From contig CAVXTW010000007.1 in assembly GCA_963764695.1 (NCBI GenBank), positions 1,283,119 to 1,347,118 of the forward strand: DNA of 64,000 nucleotides. Reading direction: 5' to 3'. Source of the DNA: DATFRY01 sp963764695 (GTDB lineage Bacteria; Myxococcota_A; Polyangia; Haliangiales; Haliangiaceae). This document shows, piece after piece, positions 1 through 11,549 of this stretch (position 1 is its first letter; each line of letters begins with the position of its first letter). Below the pieces are notes generated by a model. It did not search any database. It had not been told where the DNA came from and worked only from the letters and a program-made list of their open reading frames with translations. Made by a program: the position numbers and the translations under genes.

Positions 1-392
1 AGAAAGACGAGCAGCAGGCCGACCGCGGCCATGGCCACGTACGGCAGGTCGCTCTTGCGGATCGGCTCGCGCAGGAGCGCCGGCGCCAGGAGCAGGACCC
101 AGATCGGCGCGGTCGACTGCAGAAAGATGGCCGACGCCGCCGTGGTCATCTTCGTGGCGGTGACGAACAGGATGAGGGTCGCGGCGTAGGCCAGCGCAGC
201 GGGGAGCAAGGCCAGCCCGAACCCGCGCCGCGCCGCGGGCAGGAGCAGCACGATGGCCAGCGCGGCCACGCCGGAGCGAAAGCCGGCCACCTGGAACGGC
301 GTCATCGCCGTGCCCTTGATGGCCGCGCCCCCGGTCGAGAAGATGAGCGCGGCCCCGAGGACCGACAGGCGAGCGACTCCGGTGGTGATCAT
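1..392 (-). CDS. EamA/DMT-family transporter, N-terminal part (cut by window edge)
   Basis: Reading the minus strand from an ATG at 392 gives about 130 residues without a stop, running off the left edge. The protein starts MITTGVARLSVLGAALIF and contains alternating hydrophobic helices separated by short basic loops, with a helix-ending STAPIWVLLLAP stretch and LREPIR loop. These are typical of EamA (drug/metabolite transporter) permeases, inner-membrane proteins with ten helices in two repeats. About four helices are visible here. The substrate cannot be told from sequence. The C-terminal half is missing only because the window ends. Confidence 0.8.
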   Translation of the reverse strand, partial: MITTGVARLSVLGAALIFSTGGAAIKGTAMTPFQVAGFRSGVAALAIVLLLPAARRGFGLALLPAALAYAATLILFVTATKMTTAASAIFLQSTAPIWVLLLAPALLREPIRKSDLPYVAMAAVGLLLVF

Positions 393-467
393 GGTGCGCG
401 CCGGCCAGCGCGCGGACAGTCTACGGGGTTTTCGGCGCGGCGGAAGCCCGGTCGGATGCGGCCTGGA

Positions 468-662
468 TCAGCGCGTGGGCTCGGGTGCCGGCGTGAAGGC
501 CGGGCAGCTCGCCACCGGCTGGCGCGGGTACTTCGGCATGCCCGGCGCCTCGCAGTGGACGAAGGTGCTGCGAGCGCCGTGCACCAGCCGGTGATGGATG
601 CACCGGTGGCAGATGCTGTCCGGGAACGGCGGCGGTGCGGGTGGACTTGAATCGGCGGACAT
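468..662 (-). CDS. small cysteine-containing protein (64 aa), unknown function
   Basis: Starts at an ATG at 662 and ends at 468. After a Pro-rich N-terminus the sequence has a CHRC pair (residues 18-21), a third Cys in FVHC (about residue 37), and a fourth in a KYPRQPVASCPAF block near the C-terminus. Four spaced cysteines suggest a small metal-binding (probably zinc) fold. The KYPxQPVxxCPAF ending is reminiscent of short uncharacterised Cys proteins in other proteobacteria and myxobacteria, but I cannot name a family. It lies between the permease and the duplicated outer-membrane gene, all on the minus strand. The conserved-looking Cys spacing is the main reason to believe it is real. Confidence 0.5.
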   Translation of the reverse strand: MSADSSPPAPPPFPDSICHRCIHHRLVHGARSTFVHCEAPGMPKYPRQPVASCPAFTPAPEPTR

Positions 663-733
663 TGGATCGGACGGCGGGAGCGAAAAGGCCGGCCCGTGGA
701 GGCCGGCCTTCGACGAATCTGTGGAGGCCGCCC

Positions 734-1410
734 TTACATCGAGTAGCCGAGCGCGACGCCAATCGACCGGGCATCGGCGGCGCCGCCGCCCGCGCCGCTG
801 GTCACCGCGTCGAGGCTGAACGCCGCCGTGGCCGTCAGCTTCTCGCTCAGCATGAGAAGACCGCCCAGCGCGACCGGCACCACATAGGCATCCCCGATCC
901 CCTCGAACGGCGTGCTGATGCCGGTCTGCACGCCGACGTAAAACGTCGGCGACAGCATGTAGCTGAGATCGACGGGCAGGTTGAGCAGCTCCTTGTTGCC
1001 CGCGCCGCGCTCGGTGATGCCGATGAAGATGTTGGGCGAGAAGCCGATGCTGATGCTCCCCGACCGATAGAAGCCCTTGCCGCCGACCTTCGCGGCGAGG
1101 ACGGTTCCGTCGATGGCGACCATGTGGAGGCCGAGGTCGGCCGCGAAGACAAGACGACTCGTTCTTCAGCCCGTAGAGGACCTCGGCGCCGCCATTGTCG
1201 AATGCCTCGCCGCAGGCATCACCGATACACACTCCGCTGCCAGCGCCGCCCCAGAATCCGGCGACTGTGTGGCGGTTGGTCACGACGCCGACGGACGAGC
1301 TTGTCGTTGACCCCATATCTGTCGTCGGGCTCGATGTAGAGCGGGTCACCAGTCGCGCCGTCGTTCAGACCGACCTGAAAGGCAACCCAGACGCTGAGCT
1401 TCGCCCTCTC
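734..1410 (-). pseudogene. second, truncated and frame-broken copy of the outer-membrane-type protein
   Basis: This stretch repeats the C-terminal two thirds of the gene at 1219-2385. The same landmarks appear in order, split over frames: AFQVGLNDGATGDPLYIEP, then VAGFWGGAGSGVCIGDAC, then KVGGKGFYRSG, then GAGNKELLNLPVDLSYML, then GVQTGISTPFEG. Frame changes fall near 1300 and 1150. The copy lacks a signal peptide and the acidic linker, but keeps the terminal strand ending IGVALGYSM at 734. The junction with copy one lies inside the latter's reading frame, so a deletion fused the 3' end of copy one to the middle of copy two. Either a decayed duplicate or an assembly artefact in a repeat. Confidence 0.6.
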
Positions 1411-2385
1411 ACGAGCGTCGAGGCTCCGCCGTGCCCTCGATTCTGGCTCAGCATCGGAGGAGGCCGAGCGCCACCGCACGACGTAGGCGTCGCCTGCGCC
1501 TTCGAACGGCGTGCTGATGCCGGTCTGCACGCCGACGTAGAGCGACTGCGACAGCATGTAGCTGAGATCGACCGGCAGGTTCAGCCGCTCCTTGTTGCCT
1601 GCGCCGCGATCGGTCACGCCAATGAGCACGCTCGGCGCAAAGCCGACGCTGATCTGGCCGGAGCGCCAGAATCCCTTCCCCCCTACCTTGCCGGCCAGCG
1701 TCAGTCCATCGATCGCGAGTGCGTGGAAGCCCAGGTCGAGAGCAAAGACGAAGGAGCTGTCGGCCTTGAGGCCGTAAAGGACCTCCGCGCCCACGTTGTC
1801 GAAGGTCTTGTCCAGGCAGGCGTCACCGACGCACAGGCCATTGCCTGCGCCGCCCCAGAAGCCGCCCACAGCGTGGCCGCTGGTCACGACGCCGGCCGTC
1901 AGCTTGTTGTTGACGCCGTACCAGATGTCGGGCTCGACGGAGAGCGGATCGCCGGTCGCGCCCTTGCTCAGACCGACCTGCAGGGCCGCCCAGATGGCGA
2001 TCTTCCCCTCGCCGATGGTCGGCGACATGGGCGAGCTCTCGACGGTGGCGTCCGCATCGGCCGAAGCGACCGCATCGCCGTCGTCGTCATCGCTGGAGCC
2101 CTCGTCGTCGCCCTTGCCGCTGCCCTCGCCGTCACCCTCCCCTTCGCCCTCGCCCTCCCCCTCACCCTCGCCTTCGCCGCTGGCCAGCTCGTCGCCCTTG
2201 TCGTCCTTGCTGTCGCCCTCGTCCTCGTCGCTGTCGCTGCAAGGAGGCGAGATGCCGGCACAGGGGTCGGTGTCCTCGTCGACCTCCTCTTCATCGTCGT
2301 CCTTTTGGGCCCAGGCCGGGGCCGCGGGAGCGAGCGCGGCGGCAAAGAGTGCAGCGAGACCGATGCGGAACAGTCGATTCACCAT
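1219..2385 (-). CDS. exported outer-membrane beta-barrel-like protein with acidic linker, 3' end rearranged
   Basis: The start ATG at 2385 is chosen because a GGAGGG lies 8 bases upstream (2394-2399) and it opens a clear signal peptide (basic MVNRLFRIG, hydrophobic core, APAWAQ cleavage region). A strongly acidic linker with Gly-Glu dipeptide repeats follows, then a domain of alternating strands (GVVTSGHAVGGFWGGAG, GNGLCVGDACLDK, LGFHALAIDG, YMLSQSLYVGVQTGIS) that suits a small outer-membrane barrel. Function unknown. After GDAYVV (near 1480) the frame breaks and the reading continues into a second copy of the same domain, so residues after about 300 are not a natural C-terminus. Divergent from the amidohydrolase gene, with 118 bases between starts. 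Confidence 0.65.
   Translation of the reverse strand: MVNRLFRIGLAALFAAALAPAAPAWAQKDDDEEEVDEDTDPCAGISPPCSDSDEDEGDSKDDKGDELASGEGEGEGEGEGEGEGDGEGSGKGDDEGSSDDDDGDAVASADADATVESSPMSPTIGEGKIAIWAALQVGLSKGATGDPLSVEPDIWYGVNNKLTAGVVTSGHAVGGFWGGAGNGLCVGDACLDKTFDNVGAEVLYGLKADSSFVFALDLGFHALAIDGLTLAGKVGGKGFWRSGQISVGFAPSVLIGVTDRGAGNKERLNLPVDLSYMLSQSLYVGVQTGISTPFEGAGDAYVVRWRSASSDAEPESRARRSLDARERAKLSVWVAFQVGLNDGATGDPLYIEPDDRYGVNDKLVRRRRDQPPHSRRILGRRWQRSVYR
2122..2178 (-). repeat. short CCCTCG/CCCTCC hexamer-like repeats encoding a Gly-Glu linker
   Basis: The plus strand shows consecutive six-base units (CCCTCG, CCCTCC, CCTTCG variants) that on the minus strand encode alternating Gly and Glu. The linker joins the signal peptide to the barrel-like domain. 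Such repeats vary in length by slippage and are prone to assembly error. Confidence 0.7.
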
Positions 2386-2503
2386 GCGAAACACCCTCCG
2401 AAGAGCAGTTTTCGCACGTCCGGACCAGCGCCGGCCAATTCGCGCCCCCTAAACGCGTAAGTTTTTGATCCCACGAGACAAACCCTCTGCTAAAAGCTGC
2501 GTG

Positions 2504-5500
2504 ATGACCATTCGATGGACCGTTCCCCTCCTGGTCGTGGTCGCGGTATCGGGTGCCTGCGGCGGAGCGTCGCCGGGCGCGGGCGGCGGAAAGGGGAGCG
2601 GCCTCGAGCTCGACTACGTCGGCCGCTGGCTGGACCCTGAACCGGACTATCCAGGGGCAGCCGAGGCAGCCGCCGAGCGCGGCGCGGCGCTCCGCAACGC
2701 CAAGGCGCCGTTCATCGCCATCACCGGCGGCATCGTGCTCACGGCGGCGGGCCAGCGCATCGAGCGCGGGCTGGTCATCCTCGAGCGCGGCACCATCACC
2801 TACGTCGGCGAGGCCGGCGGGCGCGCCATCCCGAGCGGGGCGCAGACCATCGACGCGCGCGGCAAGACCATCACGCCGGGCCTGATCGACAGCCACTCGC
2901 ACATCGGCGTGTACTCGTCGCCCGGCGTCGTCGCCCATCAGGACGGCAACGAGGTCAGCGCGCCGGTCACGGCCCAGGCGCGCGCCGAGTACGGCTACTG
3001 GCCGCAGGACCCGAGCATCACGCGCGCGCTGGCCGGCGGCGTGACCTCGGCGCTCATCCTGCCCGGCTCGGCCAACCTGATCGGCGGGCACGGCTACACC
3101 GTGCAGATGCGCCTGGGCCGCACCGCCGAGGAGGCGCGCTTTCCGGGCGCGCCGCCCACCATCAAGATGGCCTGCGGCGAGAATCCGAAGCGGATCTACG
3201 GCGAGAAGGGCGTGCTGCTCACCCGCATGGCCGAATACGCCGCGTTCCGCACCGCCCTGCAGCAGGCGGCCGAGTACCGGGCCAAGCACCGCGCGTACCG
3301 CCGCAACCGCGCCGAGTGGGTGGAGAAGCGCGCGCGCGCCGTCGAGCAGGAGAAGGCGGCGAAGGAGTCCGGCAGCGGCGGGCGGGTGAAGCCGGAGCCG
3401 GCGCCCGAGCCGCCGCCGCGCGACCTCGGCCTCGAGACGCTGGGCCGCGTGCTGTCGGGCGAGGTGCTCGTGCAGGTGCACTGCTATCGCGCCGACGACA
3501 TGCGCGCCATGGTGGCCGTCGCCGACGAGTTCGGGTTCCGCATCCGCTCGTTCCACCACGCGCTCGAGGCCTACAAGATCCGGGACCTCCTGGTCAACCG
3601 CGGCATCGCCGTGTCAACCTGGTCGGACTGGTGGGGCTTCAAGATGGAGGCGTTCGACGGCATCCAGGAGAACGCGGCGCTCATCGCCGAGCGGGGCGGC
3701 CGCCCGGTCATCCACTCCGACTCGTCGGTCGGGATCCAGCGGCTCAACCAGGACGCCGGCAAGGCGATGTTCGCCGGGCGAGCGGCCGGCATCGACATCT
3801 CCGAGGAGGAGGCGCTGCGCTGGGTCACGATCAACCCGGCCTGGGTGCTCGGCATCGACGACGTGACCGGCACGCTGGAGAAGGGCAAGCGCGCCGATGT
3901 CGTGGTGTGGAACGGCAGCCCGTTCAGCGTGTACAGCAAGCCGGACGTCGTCATCCAGGCCGGGGAGATCGCGTTCGAGAGAGCGCGCGGACTGGAGGCG
4001 AGCGACTTCGAGGTGGCGAACTCGGCGCCGCTCAAGGGATGGAAGTCGGGAACCGGGCCCGCTGGAAAGGCCTCGGGGTCGGGAGCCGGATTGGGATCGC
4101 GGACGGGCTCGCGGACCGGGTCGGCGGTGGCGAGCGCAGCGGCCGTGGGGACGGGTGCCGGCGCCGTCGCGCCACCGGCGGGCATCGACGAGGCCGCGCG
4201 GCAGCGGCCCGACTTCGCCATCGAGGGGGCGACGGTGCACGTGACGCCGTCCAGGGTGATCGAGGGCGCGACCCTGGTGGTCCAGAAGGGGCGCGTCGTC
4301 GCGGTCGGGCGCAGCGTCTCGGTGCCGGCCGGGCTGCGGCGCATCGACGGGCGCGGCCGCGTGGTCACCGCCGGTCTCGTCGACGCGTCGAGCACGATGG
4401 GGCTGGTCGAGGTCGAGCTCGAACCGACCAGCGCCGACGGTCGCTTCGATCAGACGAGCCCGATCCACGCCGCGTACAGCGCGATGGACGGCTACGATCC
4501 CAGCTCGGTCGCCATCCCGGTGGCGCGCGCGGGCGGCGTCACCTCGGTGGTGAGCGCGCCCAACGGCGGGTTCGTGTCCGGCACCGCCGCGTGGGTGAAC
4601 CTGGCCGATCGCGCCACCGGCGACGACGCCATCGTCAAGGCGCCGCTGGCCATGTACGCGACCCTGGGCGAGGGCGCGCTGCCGTCGACTAACGGCTCGC
4701 GCGGGCTGGCCACCTTGCGGCTGCGCGAGCTGCTCGACGACGCCGCCCAGTACGCGCGCCGGCGCGGCAACTACGAGCGCAACCAGACCCGCGCGTTCGC
4801 GGCCAGCCGTCTCGACCTCGAGGCGCTGGTGCCGGTCGTGCGCGGCGCGCTGCCGCTGGTGGTGCGCGCGCATCGTGCCACCGACATCCGCGCCGCGCTG
4901 CGCATGGCCCGCCAGCTGCGCCTGCGCCTCGTCATCGAGGGCGGCACCGAGGCGTGGATGGTGGCCGGCGACCTGGCCCGCGCGCGCGTGCCGGTCCTGC
5001 TCAACCCGATGCACAACCTTCCGGCGTCGTTCGAGCGCGTGCACGTGCGCGACGACGCGGCCGCGGTGCTGGCCCGCGCCGGGGTCGAGGTCGCGCTCAG
5101 CACGCTCGGCTCCGGCTCCGAGGCGCGCACGGTGCGCCAGCTGGCCGGCATCGCGGTGTCCAACGGCCTGCCCCACGATCAGGCGATCGCGGCCATCACC
5201 GACGTGCCGGCGCGCGCGTTCGGCATGCGCGGCCGCGGAACCCTCGAGCGCGGCCAGGCCGCCGACCTCGTTGTGTGGACCGGCGATCCGCTCGAGCTGT
5301 CCACCCGCGCCGAGCGCGTCGTCATCGCCGGCGTCGAGCAGCCGCTGGCCAACCGCCAGTCCGACCTGCGCGACCGCTACCGCGCGCTCGTCCCGGCCCG
5401 ACGCAAGCGGCCGGCGCCGATCCCGAGCGTGGAAGGCGCGACCCCGGCCGCGTCGACCAAGCCGGACCCGAAACGCCCCACGCCGGCGCCGCGAGCCGGC

Positions 5501-5527
5501 AGCGGCCGGGCCGCCCCGACCCCGTGA
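2504..5527 (+). CDS. amidohydrolase-family lipoprotein with two tandem amidohydrolase modules
   Basis: The chosen ATG (2504) opens a lipoprotein signal peptide (MTIRWTVPLLVVVAVSGAC), so the mature protein of about 990 residues should be membrane-anchored outside the cytoplasm. The first module has the metal-binding DSHSHIG motif of imidazolonepropionase-like amidohydrolases (around residue 130), a later HYALEAYK-type His region and the final IHSDSSV Asp region, then LEKGKRADVVVWNG typical of the family's C-terminus. A low-complexity Gly/Ser/Ala linker leads to a second module with the same beginning and end (LVDASSTMG; LERGQAADLVVWTGDP). The metal ligands in that motif are replaced by Ser and Thr, so the second copy is probably not catalytic. 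Substrate unknown; family members hydrolyse amide or cyclic amide bonds, often of peptides. Confidence 0.85.
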   Translation: MTIRWTVPLLVVVAVSGACGGASPGAGGGKGSGLELDYVGRWLDPEPDYPGAAEAAAERGAALRNAKAPFIAITGGIVLTAAGQRIERGLVILERGTITYVGEAGGRAIPSGAQTIDARGKTITPGLIDSHSHIGVYSSPGVVAHQDGNEVSAPVTAQARAEYGYWPQDPSITRALAGGVTSALILPGSANLIGGHGYTVQMRLGRTAEEARFPGAPPTIKMACGENPKRIYGEKGVLLTRMAEYAAFRTALQQAAEYRAKHRAYRRNRAEWVEKRARAVEQEKAAKESGSGGRVKPEPAPEPPPRDLGLETLGRVLSGEVLVQVHCYRADDMRAMVAVADEFGFRIRSFHHALEAYKIRDLLVNRGIAVSTWSDWWGFKMEAFDGIQENAALIAERGGRPVIHSDSSVGIQRLNQDAGKAMFAGRAAGIDISEEEALRWVTINPAWVLGIDDVTGTLEKGKRADVVVWNGSPFSVYSKPDVVIQAGEIAFERARGLEASDFEVANSAPLKGWKSGTGPAGKASGSGAGLGSRTGSRTGSAVASAAAVGTGAGAVAPPAGIDEAARQRPDFAIEGATVHVTPSRVIEGATLVVQKGRVVAVGRSVSVPAGLRRIDGRGRVVTAGLVDASSTMGLVEVELEPTSADGRFDQTSPIHAAYSAMDGYDPSSVAIPVARAGGVTSVVSAPNGGFVSGTAAWVNLADRATGDDAIVKAPLAMYATLGEGALPSTNGSRGLATLRLRELLDDAAQYARRRGNYERNQTRAFAASRLDLEALVPVVRGALPLVVRAHRATDIRAALRMARQLRLRLVIEGGTEAWMVAGDLARARVPVLLNPMHNLPASFERVHVRDDAAAVLARAGVEVALSTLGSGSEARTVRQLAGIAVSNGLPHDQAIAAITDVPARAFGMRGRGTLERGQAADLVVWTGDPLELSTRAERVVIAGVEQPLANRQSDLRDRYRALVPARRKRPAPIPSVEGATPAASTKPDPKRPTPAPRAGSGRAAPTP

Positions 5528-5597
5528 GCCGATGGCAGTGCCCGGGCCTACTCCGAGGCCGTGACCAGCTCCGTCGGCCCGGTGCTATCCTGATCGG

Positions 5598-6181
5598 ATG
5601 GCACCCGCGCCCAACGTGACCGGGGCGACCTTCGCCGACCTGGCCCGGCTCGGCGATGTGCGCGCCGAGATCATCCACGGTTCGATTGTCGAGAAGGCGA
5701 GCCCGACCTTCCGCCACGGCAGGACCCAGAGCTCGCTGGGTCGCTTCGTCGGCCGGCGTTACGACCGTCGTCCCGGCGGGCGATGGCCTGGCGGATGGTG
5801 GATTGCTACGGAAGTCGACGTCGAGTACGCGCCGCACGAGCTCTTCTGCCACGATCTGGTCGGCTGGCGCAGAGAGCGGGTTCCTGAGCCACCCCGGGAG
5901 CGGCCGGTCCGCATCCGCCCTGACTGGGTCTGCGAGATCCTCTCCCCGTCGAACGAGAAGCGCGACCTGGTCGACAAGATGCGCGTCCTGCGCGAGGCCG
6001 GCGTTCCCTACTACTGGATCCTGAACCGGACGAGAAGGTGCTCGTCGTCCACCGCCTCGAGCCCAACGGCTACCTGGTCGCTCTCTCGGCATCGACCGGC
6101 GAGACGGTCCGGGCCGAGCCGTTCGACGCGGTCGAGCTCCCGGTGGGTGTCCTGTTCGGAGACGAAGACGAGGAGGAGTGA
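5598..6181 (+). CDS. Uma2-family (DUF820) putative endonuclease, one frame break
   Basis: Begins at ATG 5598 and matches the Uma2/DUF820 fold, a restriction-endonuclease-like domain common in cyanobacteria and myxobacteria. Visible landmarks are EIIHGSIVEKASPTFRHG near the N-terminus, the FCHDLVGWRRERVPEPP strand and the RPDWVCEILSPSNEKRD core, followed by MRVLREAGVPYYWILN. At about 6030 one base is missing; in the next frame the protein continues KVLVVHRLEPNGYLVALSA to a TGA at 6179-6181, restoring about 194 residues, the normal length. The break is probably a sequencing indel. Biological role of the family is poorly known. It stands alone between the amidohydrolase and the DUF2760 operon. 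Confidence 0.8.
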
Positions 6182-6228
6182 GGCGGGACTCTTGACTCGG
6201 GGGGCGGCAGGGTTTACGCCACGCCCAC

Positions 6229-6837
6229 ATGTCGCGGGTCTCACTGGCGTTTCGCTGCTTCTTCCGCCTTCTCCTCGGGCGCGGCCTGCCCGGCGAGGCA
6301 GCCGCCTTCCTGCCGGAAGGGCCGCCCGCTCCAGCTGCGCTGCCCGCACCGAAGCCGGCCGCGAAGGCTGAGCCGGCCGCGAAGGCCGAGCCGGCCGTGC
6401 CCGCACCGGCGCCGCGGCCGCCGGCACCGTCGGCGGCGGATCTCGCCGGCCATCACCGCGACGGTGCGCTGGCCCTGCTCGCGCTGCTTCAGCGCGAGGG
6501 GCGGCTGGTCGACTTCCTGCGCGAGTCGCTCGACGAGTACCAGGATGCAGACATCGGCGCGGCCGCGCGCGACATCCACCGCGGCTGCCGCAAGGTGATC
6601 GAGGAGCACTTCGTCATGGAGGCGGTGATGCCGGGCCACGAGGAGGCCAAGGTGGTCGTCCCGGCCGGCTTCGATCCGGGCGAGGTCCGGCTGGTCGGCA
6701 AGGTGTCGGGCAAGCCGCCGTTCAACGGCACCCTGCGCCATCACGGCTGGCGCGTCATCGAGGTCAAGCTCCCGACCCTGACCGACGGGGTCGACCGCCG
6801 CGTGGTGGCGCCGGCCGAGGTCGAGGTCGGCCCCTAG
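6229..6837 (+). CDS. DUF2760 domain protein, first gene of an Hsp70-like operon
   Basis: 202 residues. An N-terminal stretch with hydrophobic and Ala/Pro/Lys/Glu repeats (PAAKAEPAAKAEP) precedes the DUF2760 domain from about residue 75: ALLALLQREGRLVDFLRE, ADIGAAARDIHRGCRK, and the ending GKPPFNGTLRHHGWRV. DUF2760 proteins are repeatedly found next to divergent Hsp70 genes. Here the gene lies about 100 bases upstream of one and on the same strand, so it is probably co-transcribed and acts with these chaperone-like ATPases. Its biochemical activity is not known. Confidence 0.85.
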   Translation: MSRVSLAFRCFFRLLLGRGLPGEAAAFLPEGPPAPAALPAPKPAAKAEPAAKAEPAVPAPAPRPPAPSAADLAGHHRDGALALLALLQREGRLVDFLRESLDEYQDADIGAAARDIHRGCRKVIEEHFVMEAVMPGHEEAKVVVPAGFDPGEVRLVGKVSGKPPFNGTLRHHGWRVIEVKLPTLTDGVDRRVVAPAEVEVGP

Positions 6838-6936
6838 GCATCCGACCGTCGGCTCGAGAAAACAGCCTCGGTCTCGCTTCAGGCTCCCTCCGTTGAATTG
6901 GCAACTCCCGGATTTCGCGTAGGCTTCGCTGGACTC

Positions 6937-8750
6937 ATGGCTCAGTACGTCGTCGGAATCGATCTCGGAACCACCAACTCGGCGCTGGCGTTCGCGCCGG
7001 TCGAACCTGACGGCGACGGCGCCGCCGCGGCTGCCATCCAGGCTTGGCCGGTCCCACAGGTCGTCGCGCCCGGCGAGGTCGAGGCGCGCGCCACCCTGCC
7101 CTCCTTCCTGCTCCTGCCCACCGCGCACGAGATGAAGCCGGAGGGGATGGCGCTGCCGTGGAGCGGAGCGCGCGAGTGGGTGGTCGGCGAGATGGCGCGC
7201 GAGCGCGGCGGCGAGCTGCCGCTGCGCCTTGTCTCGTCGGCCAAGTCGTGGCTGTCGTACGGCGGCGTCGATCGCACCGCCGCGGTGCTGCCGTGGCGCG
7301 GCGCGGCCGCCGACCAGGAAGCCGGCGCCGACGAGGGAGAGCGGGTGTCGCCGCTCGAGGCATCGGCCCGCTACCTGGCCCACCTGCGCGACGCCTGGGA
7401 CCAGTCCCACCCGGACGCGCCGCTGGCCGAGCAGGAGGTGCTGCTGACCGTGCCGGCGTCGTTCGACGCGGTGGCGCGCGAGCTGACAGTGACCGCGGCG
7501 CGCCAGGCCGGCCTCGAGAAGGTGACCCTGCTCGAGGAGCCGCAGGCGGCCTTCTACTCGTTTCTCGCCCGCGCCGGAGACGGCTGGCGCAAGCGGCTGC
7601 GGCCCGACGATGTGGTCGTCGTGGTCGACGTCGGCGGCGGCACCAGCGACTTCTCGCTCATCGCGGTCAGCGATCAGGGCGGCGACCTCGGCCTCGAGCG
7701 CGTGGCGGTCGGCGACCACATCCTGCTCGGCGGCGACAACATGGATCTCACGCTGGCCCACACCGTCGGCCAGCGCGTGGCCGAGCAGGGCAAGAAGCTG
7801 TCGTCGGCCCAGTTCCGCGGCCTCATCCACGCCTGCCGGCGCGGCAAGGAGGTGCTGCTCGGCGCCGCGCCCCCGGACCAGGTCCCGATCACGATCCTGG
7901 GCGGCGGCTCGCGCCTGATCGGCGGCACCATCAAGACGAAGCTCGAGCGCGCCGACGTCGAGCAGCTGCTGGTCGAGGGCTTCGCGCCGCCGGTGGCCGC
8001 CGACGCCGCCCCGCGGGCCCAGCGCGCCCTCGGCCTGCGCGAGCTCGGCCTGCCCTACGCGACCGACCCGGCCATGACCCGCCACCTGGCCAGCTTTCTG
8101 GCCCGGCACGGCCGCCGCCCGACCGCCATCCTGTTCAACGGCGGCGTGATGAAGGGCGCCGCGCTGGCCCGGCGGGTCACCGAGGTGGTGTCGAGCTGGT
8201 ACGGCGGCGAGCCGATCCCGGTGCTGGACGGCACCGACCTCGATCTCGCGGTGGCGCACGGCGCGGCCTACTACGGCCTGGTCCGCCACGGGCGCGGCAT
8301 CCGCATCCGCGGCGGCACCGCTCGCGCCTACTACATCGGCGTGGAGAGCGCGGCGCCGGCCATCCCCGGCTTCGCCCCGCCGGTCAAGGCGCTGTGCGTG
8401 GCGCCGTTCGGCATGGAGGAAGGCACGCGGGTCGACGTGCCGGGCCGCCAGCTCGGCCTGCTGGTCGGCGAGCCGACCGTGTTCCGCTTCTTCGCCTCGT
8501 CCAGCCGCAAGGAGGACCGGCCCGGCCAGGTCGTCGATCCCGACGACGCCGAGCTGGCCGAGCTGGCACCGGTCGAGACCAACCTGCCCGCCGACGCGCC
8601 GGACGCGGCCGGCCAGGTGGTCGCGGTCGCGCTCGAGGCGCACGTGACCGAGGTCGGCACGCTCGAGCTGTGGAGCTCGGCCGCGGGCGGCGCGGGGCGC
8701 TGGAAGCTGGAGTACTCGCTGCGCGAGGATCCTGACAGGGATCCAGGCGC

Positions 8751-8754
<4 letters not shown>
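6937..8754 (+). CDS. Hsp70-family ATPase (divergent DnaK-like protein)
   Basis: ATG 6937 gives MAQYVVGIDLGTTNSALAF, the phosphate-1 motif of the Hsp70/actin ATPase fold; an upstream in-frame extension adds nothing recognisable. Further landmarks: VTVPASFDAVARELTVTAAR, LLEEPQAAFYSFLAR, the phosphate-2 motif VDVGGGTSDFSLIAV, and ATAILFNGGVMKG-type adenosine motif. About 605 residues, slightly shorter than DnaK, and the C-terminal third does not look like the classic DnaK substrate-binding domain. The stop overlaps the GTG start of the next Hsp70 gene (GTGA), implying translational coupling. Probably a specialised chaperone partner of DUF2760 and the second Hsp70; client unknown. Confidence 0.88.
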
Positions 8755-11538
<2,784 letters not shown>

Positions 11539-11549
11539 CAATTCGCCTG

